A DNA stretch of 10,760 bases from Paracoccaceae bacterium. Its GTDB lineage: Bacteria; Pseudomonadota; Alphaproteobacteria; Rhodobacterales; Rhodobacteraceae. How positions within the stretch are numbered: the first letter of the stretch is position 1; every line of letters starts with the position of its first letter. Made by a program: the position numbers and the translations under genes. The notes beneath the pieces are model-generated. The model had not been told where the DNA came from. It did no database searches and saw nothing but the letters and a program-made list of their open reading frames with translations. The stretch spans positions 1 to 10,760 of the forward strand of contig JAGRMK010000196.1 in NCBI GenBank assembly GCA_020441345.1, written 5' to 3'. Shown here one piece after another: positions 1-7,057 of the stretch.

Positions 1-306
1 TTCGAACGCCTGCCCGAGGTCAAGGAACGGGCGATGAAATTCGCCGGTCAAAAGAAATACTTCATCCTACGCCTGCCCCAGCGCCCCGGCGCGTTGCGCG
101 ACTTCCTGGAAATCCTGGGCCCCGAAGACGATATCGCCCGGTTTGAATATCTCAAGAAATCGGCGCGGAACTACGGCTCTGTCCTGATCGGGATCGAAAC
201 CGCGACAGCCGAGAATTTCGACACCCTGTTCGCCCGAATGCGTGCTGCCGGGTTCGAATACCGCGACATTACCGACGACGGAACTCTCGCCGATTTCCTG
301 CTCTGA
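1..306 (+). CDS. ilvA: Threonine ammonia-lyase (threonine dehydratase), C-terminal part
   Basis: This is the last 101 codons of a gene whose start lies before the window; frame 1 is open from base 1 to the TGA at 304-306. The fragment is the ACT-like C-terminal regulatory domain of biosynthetic threonine dehydratase. It reads KKYFILRLPQRPGALRDFLE, then a stretch with the 'RFEYLKK...GSVLIGIE' pattern found in the single-ACT-like-domain IlvA type (as in Bacillus-like forms), and it ends DITDDGTLADFLL. The full enzyme is a PLP protein that deaminates L-threonine to 2-oxobutanoate, the first committed step to isoleucine. This domain normally senses isoleucine and valine. The catalytic PLP domain is not in the window. 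The next gene converges on it after 21 bases with no clear hairpin-plus-T-run terminator. The family call is firm; the exact allosteric behaviour is not visible. Confidence 0.9.
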   Translation, partial: FERLPEVKERAMKFAGQKKYFILRLPQRPGALRDFLEILGPEDDIARFEYLKKSARNYGSVLIGIETATAENFDTLFARMRAAGFEYRDITDDGTLADFLL

Positions 307-327
307 CACGGCGATCCACCCCGGCCT

Positions 328-654
328 TCATGCCGCGCGGCGCGACAGCCCCGCCAGAAACTCCTGTCTGGATGCAAGGTAACAGGCGCGCACCTGCGCC
401 AGATCCACATTGGCACCGTTCCCCTTGAGGGCCTGCTCTTCGCCATCGCTGCATAGCGCGGCGAAATCCGCAAAACCCAGGTTCAGCGCCGCGCCTTTGA
501 GAAAATGAAGGCCCGCGGCAAGGCTTGCGTCAGCTGAGCCAGGGGTCAGTCCCGCGATGCCTTCATCGACCTCTTCCAGAAAGACCTCGACGATCTCATC
601 GAAACCTTCGGCCATATCCCGTCTGAGTTCATCCACATGCGACCAGTCGATCAT
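328..654 (-). CDS. Hpt (histidine-containing phosphotransfer) domain protein
   Basis: This is a stand-alone 108-residue Hpt protein. The phosphorylatable histidine is H50 in LHFLKGAALNLG, which fits the H-x-L-K-G-x-A/S-x-x-L-G motif of Hpt domains. The N-terminal part (residues 1-35) is acidic and predicted helical, as in the four-helix bundle, and there are no membrane segments. Hpt proteins pass a phosphoryl group between receiver domains in multistep phosphorelays. The ATG at 652-654 is supported by a strong Shine-Dalgarno sequence (GGAGG, reverse complement of 660-664) five bases upstream. The gene is divergent from a REC-PP2C regulator, and the two share a short intergenic region, so the obvious partner is that receiver domain; this is inference. 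No histidine kinase is encoded in the window, so the donor must be elsewhere. It is not ChpT, which is a larger dimeric protein with a degenerate ATPase domain. Confidence 0.88.
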   Translation of the reverse strand: MIDWSHVDELRRDMAEGFDEIVEVFLEEVDEGIAGLTPGSADASLAAGLHFLKGAALNLGFADFAALCSDGEEQALKGNGANVDLAQVRACYLASRQEFLAGLSRRAA

Positions 655-697
655 CGCTGCCTCCGCTGACTGTCCCGAAAATGGTGCTCTTCAACCT

Positions 698-712
698 TTA
701 AGCGAGAGTTAG
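698..712. promoter_or_regulatory. Possible CtrA box (hpt-proximal)
   Basis: The sequence is TTAA-GCGAGAG-TTAG, which matches the CtrA consensus TTAA-N7-TTAA at seven of eight positions with exact spacing. It lies 43 bases upstream of the hpt start codon. CtrA is the essential or global response regulator of alphaproteobacteria and in Rhodobacterales controls motility and gene-transfer-agent genes. Recognition is by motif only; there is no binding evidence. Confidence 0.45.
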
Positions 713-743
713 CGTGAAAAACAGAATGAGGACAATTCTCCAT

Positions 744-758
744 TTCAGCTTTTCTTAA
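744..758. promoter_or_regulatory. Possible CtrA box (regulator-proximal)
   Basis: The sequence is TTCA-GCTTTTC-TTAA, again one mismatch from TTAA-N7-TTAA with correct spacing. It sits 45 bases before the preferred GTG start at 804 of the REC-PP2C gene (24 bases before the alternative GTG at 783). Its position mirrors the box at 698-712 relative to the other gene. This is a motif match only, and the second half-site carries the stronger signal. Confidence 0.4.
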
Positions 759-792
759 ACCCTTCCGGCAAAAACTCTCGTCGTGTCAATTC

Positions 793-797
793 AAAGG
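793..797 (+). promoter_or_regulatory. Ribosome binding site deciding the start of the REC-PP2C gene
   Basis: AAAGG at 793-797 lies six bases before the GTG at 804. The alternative GTG at 783 is preceded by CAAAAACTCTCGTC, which has no Shine-Dalgarno-like purine tract. The start at 804 is therefore preferred; it removes seven residues that do not resemble any domain. Confidence 0.55.
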
Positions 798-803
798 TGC
801 CGC

Positions 804-2090
804 GTGTCCTTCTCTGTTATCCCGACCTCCGACTCTGCGCCCACGGTCCCGTCGGCAACCGATCAAGCGATTCATCACGTGCTGGTTGTCGATGATTCGC
901 GCGCGCAACGCCTTCTTGTGGCCGCCGGGTTGCGAAACTGGGGGTTTACCGTTCACCAGGCGGGCTCTGGCGCCGAAGCCCTGATCATTTGCGACCAGGT
1001 TCCGATCGACCTGATCCTGTCAGACTGGATGATGCCAGAGATGAACGGGATCGAATTCTGCCGCACGCTGCGCAGCCGACAGACCGACCGCTACATCTAC
1101 TTCATCCTGCTGACCTCGAAATCCGACAAGGCCGCCGTCGCCGAAGGGTTGGAGGTTGGCGCAGATGATTTTCTTGCCAAACCGGTCGATTCAGGCGAAT
1201 TGCGCGCGCGGATCAAGGCTGGCGAGCGGGTGCTGGCAATGGAACGCATGCTGCGTGGCAACAACCAGTTGTTGACCGACACGCTTGTGAAGCTGCGCCA
1301 GCTTTACGATTCGCTGGATCGCGATCTGGTGGATGCGCGCAACCTGCAACAATCGCTGCTGCGCGAACGGCACCATCAATACCGGGAAGGCGCGATCAGC
1401 CTGATCCTGCGCCCGTCCGGTCATGTCGGCGGCGACATGGTGGGGTTTTTCGACATCACGCCCAGCCTGACAGGGCTCTATGCGTTTGACGTCAGCGGGC
1501 ATGGCGTTACCTCGGCTCTTCTGACCGCCCGGCTATCGGGGTTGCTGTCGGGGGCATCGGCGGATCACAACATCGCGGTCATGCAGACGGCCCTGGGCCC
1601 TGCTGGCCGCCCCCCGGCGCAGGTGGCGGCGACGATGAACCAGCTCATGCTGTCCGAAATCCAGACCGACCGCTACGTTACGTTGGCCTATGCCGAACTG
1701 GACCGGCTGCGCGGGTCGGTGCGAATTGTGCAGGCCGGGCACCCGCACCCGCTGCTGCAGCATCGCGATGGCAGCGTCAGCATCCTGGGCGACGGCGGCC
1801 TTCCCGTCGGGTTGATCGAAGGGGCCGAGTATCACGATTTCAAGGCGCAGCTGAACCCTGGCGAGCGCCTGCTTCTGGTATCGGACGGTGTCACCGAATG
1901 CCCCGACCCCGCGGGTGAGGAACTGGGACACGACGGGTTGGAACGGATCATGCGCCATCTCGCGCCGCTGCGCGGCAACGCCCTGCTGGAAGCCCTCATG
2001 TGGGAACTCGCGCGCTGGCATGAATCCGAGGATTTTCCGGACGACGTCAGTTGCGCCCTGTTCGAATACGAGGGGCCCATGCAGAGCTGA
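804..2090 (+). CDS. Response regulator with C-terminal PP2C/SpoIIE-type phosphatase domain (RbaY/RsbU-like)
   Basis: The protein has 428 residues from the GTG at 804 (435 from the GTG at 783). Residues about 25-145 form a receiver domain: acidic pair D30/D31 in LVVDDS, phospho-acceptor D74 in ILSDWMMPEMNG, and conserved K126 in LAKPVD. A predicted coiled-coil linker (about 145-190) leads to a PP2C-type serine phosphatase domain of the SpoIIE/RsbU class. Its metal-binding motifs are GGD at 209-211, FDVSGHG (D229), LVSDGVTE (D361) and FPDDVSC (D413/D414). Enzymes of this build dephosphorylate an anti-sigma-factor antagonist (STAS protein) in partner-switching pathways. In Rhodobacter capsulatus, RbaY has this REC-PP2C layout and acts on RbaV/RbaW, affecting gene-transfer-agent production; this gene is a plausible orthologue, but no rbaV/rbaW is in the window. 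All catalytic residues look intact. The divergent Hpt protein is a likely phosphodonor. Confidence 0.9.
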   Translation: MSFSVIPTSDSAPTVPSATDQAIHHVLVVDDSRAQRLLVAAGLRNWGFTVHQAGSGAEALIICDQVPIDLILSDWMMPEMNGIEFCRTLRSRQTDRYIYFILLTSKSDKAAVAEGLEVGADDFLAKPVDSGELRARIKAGERVLAMERMLRGNNQLLTDTLVKLRQLYDSLDRDLVDARNLQQSLLRERHHQYREGAISLILRPSGHVGGDMVGFFDITPSLTGLYAFDVSGHGVTSALLTARLSGLLSGASADHNIAVMQTALGPAGRPPAQVAATMNQLMLSEIQTDRYVTLAYAELDRLRGSVRIVQAGHPHPLLQHRDGSVSILGDGGLPVGLIEGAEYHDFKAQLNPGERLLLVSDGVTECPDPAGEELGHDGLERIMRHLAPLRGNALLEALMWELARWHESEDFPDDVSCALFEYEGPMQS

Positions 2091-2100
2091 CGCGCGTCAG
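2087..2100. terminator. Perfect 14-bp palindrome over two convergent stop codons
   Basis: CTGACGCGCGTCAG is identical to its own reverse complement. It includes the TGA of the regulator (2088-2090) and the TGA of the VCBS gene (TCA at 2097-2099). In RNA it can form a five-base stem with a GCGC loop. There is no T-run after it on either side, so it is not a classical intrinsic terminator. It may serve as a weak bidirectional stop or simply result from the compact convergent junction. Confidence 0.35.
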
Positions 2101-2787
2101 ATGCCGCAAGCCATGGCTTGTGCGAACCCTTCGGCATCGGCGTCACCGGGCAGGTCGCGCGCGATAAGCGCACCATCGACAAGACGCACCGCCACCAACC
2201 CGGACCAATCCGCCCGCGCCAGGATGACCTCGGCGCCCGATCCGCAGAAACGCAGCCCGCCCTGGATCCGGGCTTCGCCGAACAGATGATTCGTGACCCC
2301 CGCCAGCGTGGCGACGGCCACCAGCCGATCCCCCTCGCGCCGCCAGATCACCAGTGCCTTGCGCAGATGCGGGCGATCGACCACCGCGATCTCGACCGTG
2401 CCGTCGCCATCCAGGTCGGCGATCCCGGAAACCGCATACCAGCGATGGCGCTGCCCGATGAATGGCGAGGCAGCGATTACTCCGTTGGACCCGTAAACCG
2501 ACACCCTGGCGCCCTGGGTCTGGTCGCTTTCGATCACCACCACCTCGGGTTGGCCATCGCCGGTTACATCGACCAGACGCGCGGTAAGATCCTCGAACAC
2601 GCGCGATTGCGGCAGCCGGATCAGACGCCGCTCGCCACCGTCCAGCATGATCTCCAGCGCGCCGTGGTCGGCAACACCGGGGCCCATCGGGTGATGCCCG
2701 TAGCGCGCGGTCGGTTCCGCCAGCCGCACCGCAGAGATGGTCTGCGCCTGTGCGGTGCCAGCCAGCATCAACAGCGCAACAGCCGCT

Positions 2788-2804
<17 letters not shown>
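2097..2804 (-). CDS. Secreted VCBS/FG-GAP-like repeat protein
   Basis: The protein is 235 residues from the ATG at 2802-2804. That start is preferred over an upstream in-frame ATG at 2858 because it follows a strong Shine-Dalgarno sequence (GAGGAGAGG, complement of 2809-2817) and gives a clean signal peptide, with a hydrophobic stretch at residues 5-17 and likely cleavage after AQA at residue 20. The mature protein has two FG-GAP/VCBS-type repeats with calcium-loop patterns: DVTGDGQPE at 79-87 and DLDGDGTVE at 130-138. This suggests a beta-propeller-like fragment in the periplasm or outside the cell. Two cysteines (C187, C233) could form a disulfide. It is last in the minus-strand train and overlaps the sodium-channel gene by 17 bases, so the two are probably translated together. 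The exact function is unknown. Confidence 0.82.
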
Positions 2805-3564
<760 letters not shown>

Positions 3565-3579
3565 GAATCCTCTCGGGTT

Positions 3580-4797
3580 TCAGCCGATATGGGCGCGCGT
3601 GAACCGGGCGGCAAGCTCTACATGCGCCGACCAGCGGAATTGATCGACAACCTGCACCCAGTCCAGCCGATACCCCGCCTGAACCAGCGCCCGCGCATCC
3701 CGCGCAAAGGTGACGGGGTTGCAGCTGACGGCGGCGATCACCGGCACGTCGGCACGGGCGAGTTCGGCGACCTGTGCCTCGGCCCCGGCGCGCGGCGGGT
3801 CGATCACCACCGCCTCGAACCCGGCCAGTTCGTCGGGCATCAACGGGCGGCGGAACAAGTCGCGTGTTTCGCAGGTCACGCGCTTGAGCCCTGGCGCCAT
3901 CCGCCAGCCTTGATCCAGCGCCGCCAGCATCGCGGCAGAACCCTCGACGGCCAGAACCTCGGCGGTTTCGGCCAGCGGCAGGGCGAAGGTGCCGCAGCCC
4001 GCGAACAGGTCGGCGATGCGGCGCGCAGGGCCGACCGCCTCTTGCACCGCGTTGCGCAGCGCGGCTTCCCCCTGCGGCGTAGCCTGCAGGAAGGCACCGG
4101 GCGGCGGCGAGACACGGGCCCGCCCCAGGCCCAGCGTCGGTGGCTCGGGCTGCATCAGAACCTCGCCATCCCAGGCCAGCCGTGCCAACCCGTGCCGCGC
4201 GGCGATCTGCGGCAGGGCGATGCGCAGCGCGGTATCCAGCGGCTTGCCACCGGTCGCAGCAACCTCGACCCCCTGGTCAAACGCGGTGACGGTCAGCTTC
4301 ATCTCGCCCTTGCGCGACCCGCCTTGCGCCACCAATTCCTGCAACGCAGGGATCGCGGCCAGAAGCACGGGGTCCAGCAGCCGGCAATCGGGAATCGCCG
4401 TCACGGTGTCCGAAGCGCGGGCATGGAACCCTACCAGTGCGCCCGATTTCAACCGCCGCCCGGCCAGCGTGGCGCGACGGCGGCTTTGCGGCGGCGAGGT
4501 CAGGATCGGGCGCAACGCCGCGTCCAGCCCCTGCGCCGTCAAGGCATGGCGCACGACCTCTTGTTTCCATCCAGCAACGAACCCATCCGAGGCATGCATC
4601 AACGCGCAACCCCCGCAAGCCCTGTAGTGCCGACAAGGCGCGGCAACACGGTCCGGCGAAGGCGTGACGATCCGGGGTTGCGTGATCTGGCCGTCGGCGA
4701 TCGCGCCCTCTACCTCTTCGCCGGGCAGGGTGCGCGGCACGATGATCCCCTGCGCAAACCCGTCGGCCTTCAAAGTCAGACGTTCGACGGTTATCAT
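3580..4797 (-). CDS. RlmD/TrmA-family SAM-dependent RNA (uracil-5-)-methyltransferase with Fe-S cluster
   Basis: The 405-residue protein starts with a short TRAM-like region (1-45, LPGEEVEG). A four-cysteine iron-sulfur site follows: C55, C61 and C64 in PCRHYRACGGC, plus C138 in IPDCRLL. The C-terminal half is a class I methyltransferase with the SAM loop DLFAGCGTFALPLA (263-276), DPPRAG (333-338), the nucleophilic cysteine C359 in VSCNPVTFARDA, and general base E394 in WSAHVELAARF. This is the RumA/RlmD and TrmA superfamily, which makes 5-methyluridine in 23S rRNA or tRNA; the Fe-S cysteines point to the RlmD/RlmC side. The exact target base cannot be told from sequence. The start ATG overlaps the VOC stop as ATGA (4794-4797), indicating translational coupling. 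Length is slightly below that of E. coli RlmD because the TRAM part is compact. Confidence 0.9.
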   Translation of the reverse strand: MITVERLTLKADGFAQGIIVPRTLPGEEVEGAIADGQITQPRIVTPSPDRVAAPCRHYRACGGCALMHASDGFVAGWKQEVVRHALTAQGLDAALRPILTSPPQSRRRATLAGRRLKSGALVGFHARASDTVTAIPDCRLLDPVLLAAIPALQELVAQGGSRKGEMKLTVTAFDQGVEVAATGGKPLDTALRIALPQIAARHGLARLAWDGEVLMQPEPPTLGLGRARVSPPPGAFLQATPQGEAALRNAVQEAVGPARRIADLFAGCGTFALPLAETAEVLAVEGSAAMLAALDQGWRMAPGLKRVTCETRDLFRRPLMPDELAGFEAVVIDPPRAGAEAQVAELARADVPVIAAVSCNPVTFARDARALVQAGYRLDWVQVVDQFRWSAHVELAARFTRAHIG

Positions 4798-5219
4798 GGC
4801 AACGGCACCGCTGGTGAAAACGCAAAGCCTTCGGGTGCCAGTATCGTCGCCTCGCGCAGGCCATGGGGTTTGTCCGTCGCCGGTTCGATCACCACGCCGC
4901 CCGCGCTTTCGGCCCGCGCGCAGGCCGCGTCCGGGTCGATACCGAACAGATAGATCTGCACCCCGGCTCCACGCGGCGGGTTTTCCGGCAACAGGTCAAT
5001 CAACGGATGGCGGCCAAAGGTGCCATCGGCATGCAGTTGCAGCAGCACCTCTTCATGCCGGACCAGTGCGAAATCATCGCTCAACCGGTGAATCGACAAG
5101 CCGAAACACCCCGACAGGAACGCGGCCATTCCCCGCAGGTCACGGCACAGCAGGTTCACGCCGACGCCCCGCAAAGTGCGCCCGAAATCCGCGGCAGCGA
5201 TGGTTTCCAGATCGGTCAC
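4794..5219 (-). CDS. VOC superfamily (glyoxalase/bleomycin-resistance fold) protein
   Basis: This is a 141-residue protein with two beta-alpha-beta-beta-beta half-modules. Characteristic stretches are LRGVGVNLLCRDLRGMAAFL (17-36), HPLIDLLPENPPRGAGVQIY (71-90) and PHGLREATILAPEGFAF (118-134). These match small single-domain VOC proteins of alphaproteobacteria. The usual first metal-ligand position near the N-terminus is N22 rather than His, so I cannot see a complete glyoxalase I metal site; H63 may be one ligand. Substrate and reaction are unknown. The start is GTG, overlapping the ABC stop as GTGA (5216-5219), with GAGGA about nine bases upstream (complement of 5229-5233). The stop overlaps the methyltransferase start. 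Its place directly after two exporters could suggest handling of a toxic or reactive compound, but that is guesswork. Confidence 0.82.
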   Translation of the reverse strand: MTDLETIAAADFGRTLRGVGVNLLCRDLRGMAAFLSGCFGLSIHRLSDDFALVRHEEVLLQLHADGTFGRHPLIDLLPENPPRGAGVQIYLFGIDPDAACARAESAGGVVIEPATDKPHGLREATILAPEGFAFSPAVPLP

Positions 5220-7057
5220 GCGGTTTCGTCCTCGTCTTCGTCCACGCCCAGAAAGCCGCCCGACTGGCGCGACCAGAACCGGGCATAACGCCCGCCCAGC
5301 GCCAGCAGGGCATCATGCGTGCCTTCCTCGACGATATGGCCCGCGTCAAGCACGATGATGCGATCCATGCGGGCGATTGTGGACAGGCGGTGGGCGATGG
5401 CCAGCACGGTCTTGCCCGACATGATCCGTTCCAGCGCCTTCTGGATCTGCGCCTCGACCTCGCTGTCCAGGGCGCTCGTGGCCTCGTCCAGCACCAGAAT
5501 CGGCGCGTCTTTCAGAAACGCACGCGCCAGGGCGATGCGTTGCCGCTGGCCGCCCGAAAGCCGCACACCGCGTTCGCCCAGATGCGCCTCGTAGCCCTTG
5601 CGCCCCGCCGCATCGCGCAGGCCGGTGATGAAGTCATGCGCCTCGGCGGCGCTGGCGGCCTCGATCAACTCGGCTTCGGTGGCGTCGGGGCGGCCATAGC
5701 GAATATTGTCGCGCGCCGAGCGGTTGAACATCGCCGTGTCCTGGGTGACCATGCCGATCTGCCGCCGCAGGCTTTCCTGGGTGACGCTGCGCACATCGAC
5801 GCCGTCGATCCGCACCGCGCCTTTTTCGGTGTCATAGAGCCGCAACAGCAGCGCCACCAGGGTCGTTTTCCCCGCCCCCGAGGCACCGACAATGCCGATC
5901 CGTTCACCGGGTTGGATCGTCAGGTTCAGGTGCTCAACCCCGCCGGACTGGCGGCCATAGGCAAAGCCGACATCCTGAAACTTGATCTCGCCGCGCACCG
6001 GCGGCAGCTCAGTCGCGTCCTGACGGTCGGTCAGAACATGCGACACGGTCAGGGTGCGCATTCCGTCCTCGACCTCGCCGACATTGGCATAGATCGCCAT
6101 CAGCGTGAAGCTGACCCAGCCGGTCATCTGCGCCAGCCGGATCGACACGGTCCCCGCCGCAACGATAGCCCCCGTCGAAGCCTGCCCCAGCGTCCAGAGC
6201 CACAGCGTCCCGCCCACCAGCGCAACCGGCAGCAGGCCCGCGATCAGCATCAGCGTGACGCGGAACGTCGCCGAGACCCGGCCATAGGACAGCACCTTTT
6301 CGCGAAAGCTGCGCATCGCCTCCAGCGCATTGCGGTCTTCGTGCCGGGCGTGGGCGAACAGTTTCACTGTGCGGATGTTGGTGATCGTGTCCACCACCTG
6401 CCCCGTCACCATCGCCCGCGCACCGGCCCGCGCGCCCGACCGCTTGCGGATATGCGGCATGAACAGCCGGATCAGCACCAGATAGACCAGCGCCCAGACG
6501 AACAGGATCGCGCCAAGCCGCCAGTCGATGAACCCGACCAGCGCCGCCGAGCCGATCAGGGACGACAGCGCAAAGGCCACGGTGTTGATCGATTCGCTGA
6601 CCACCTCGGTCAGGGCGCGCGCGGTCTGGATCTGTTTCTGCGCGATGCGGCCCGCGAAATCGTTGTCGAAGAAACCGATGTCCTGGCCCATGGTCCAGCG
6701 GTTCAGCCGCGACAGCACCAGCGGGTCGACATTCGGGGCAATGGTCAGAAAGTTCGACGCCGAGTTCAGACCGAAAGCCACCGGCCGGATCACCAGAAAG
6801 AACCCGGCGAAGAGCAGCAGCATCAGCCAGTGTTCGGCGAAAAACGTCTCTGTGCTGCCCGAAACGGCGGCATCGACAACGCTGCCCATGATCAGCGCGG
6901 CCATCACCTCGGTCACGCCACCGGCGGCCGAGATCGCGGTCGCGATCCAGATCCCCGGCCAGGCCCCCGCCAGCGCCCAGCGCACAAAAGCCCCCAACTT
7001 GCGTGGCGGGGGCCCATCGGCGGGCATGAACGGGTTGATCAGGGTCGAAAGCCTCAC
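5216..7057 (-). CDS. ABC exporter half-transporter (fused membrane and ATPase domains), second of a tandem pair
   Basis: This 613-residue protein has the MsbA/LmrA-type layout. Residues about 25-340 are a six-helix ABC transmembrane domain with the intracellular-loop motif FFDNDFAGRIA (129-139). Residues about 355-595 are the nucleotide-binding domain: Walker A GASGAGKT at 391-398, Q-loop Q439, signature LSGGQ at 500-504, Walker B ending D524-E525, and H-loop H556. All catalytic residues are canonical. The tail (606-613) is strongly acidic. The GTG start overlaps the stop of the upstream ABC gene as GTGA (7054-7057), and GAGGAGG (complement of 7065-7071) lies seven bases before it. The close pairing suggests a heterodimer with its neighbour, though both could form homodimers. 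The substrate (lipid, drug or peptide) cannot be read from the sequence. Confidence 0.92.
   Translation of the reverse strand: MRLSTLINPFMPADGPPPRKLGAFVRWALAGAWPGIWIATAISAAGGVTEVMAALIMGSVVDAAVSGSTETFFAEHWLMLLLFAGFFLVIRPVAFGLNSASNFLTIAPNVDPLVLSRLNRWTMGQDIGFFDNDFAGRIAQKQIQTARALTEVVSESINTVAFALSSLIGSAALVGFIDWRLGAILFVWALVYLVLIRLFMPHIRKRSGARAGARAMVTGQVVDTITNIRTVKLFAHARHEDRNALEAMRSFREKVLSYGRVSATFRVTLMLIAGLLPVALVGGTLWLWTLGQASTGAIVAAGTVSIRLAQMTGWVSFTLMAIYANVGEVEDGMRTLTVSHVLTDRQDATELPPVRGEIKFQDVGFAYGRQSGGVEHLNLTIQPGERIGIVGASGAGKTTLVALLLRLYDTEKGAVRIDGVDVRSVTQESLRRQIGMVTQDTAMFNRSARDNIRYGRPDATEAELIEAASAAEAHDFITGLRDAAGRKGYEAHLGERGVRLSGGQRQRIALARAFLKDAPILVLDEATSALDSEVEAQIQKALERIMSGKTVLAIAHRLSTIARMDRIIVLDAGHIVEEGTHDALLALGGRYARFWSRQSGGFLGVDEDEDETA
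5441..5515. repeat. 75-bp near-identical segment shared by the two ABC genes (copy 1)
   Basis: Compared by eye with 7270-7344, 70 of 75 bases are identical. The segment encodes the Walker B/D-loop region. It is a direct repeat, 1,829 bases apart, due to paralogy or gene conversion. Confidence 0.75.

Larger units (their letters stand above)
655..803. promoter_or_regulatory. Divergent promoter region between hpt and the REC-PP2C regulator
   Basis: This 149-bp segment is visibly richer in A and T than its neighbours and must carry the promoters of both divergent genes. It contains two near-matches to the CtrA box (listed separately). It also has an 8-bp inverted repeat, CGAGAGTT at 703-710 and AACTCTCG at 773-780, and a small dyad AGAAT/ATTCT at 723-727 and 735-739. 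I could not pick out a convincing -35/-10 pair by eye on either strand. Confidence 0.7.

Noticed and set aside
332..341. GCCGCGCGGC palindrome near the end of hpt, considered as a terminator
   Set aside because: It is short, lies inside the coding region and lacks a following T-run, so it is likely a by-product of high GC content.
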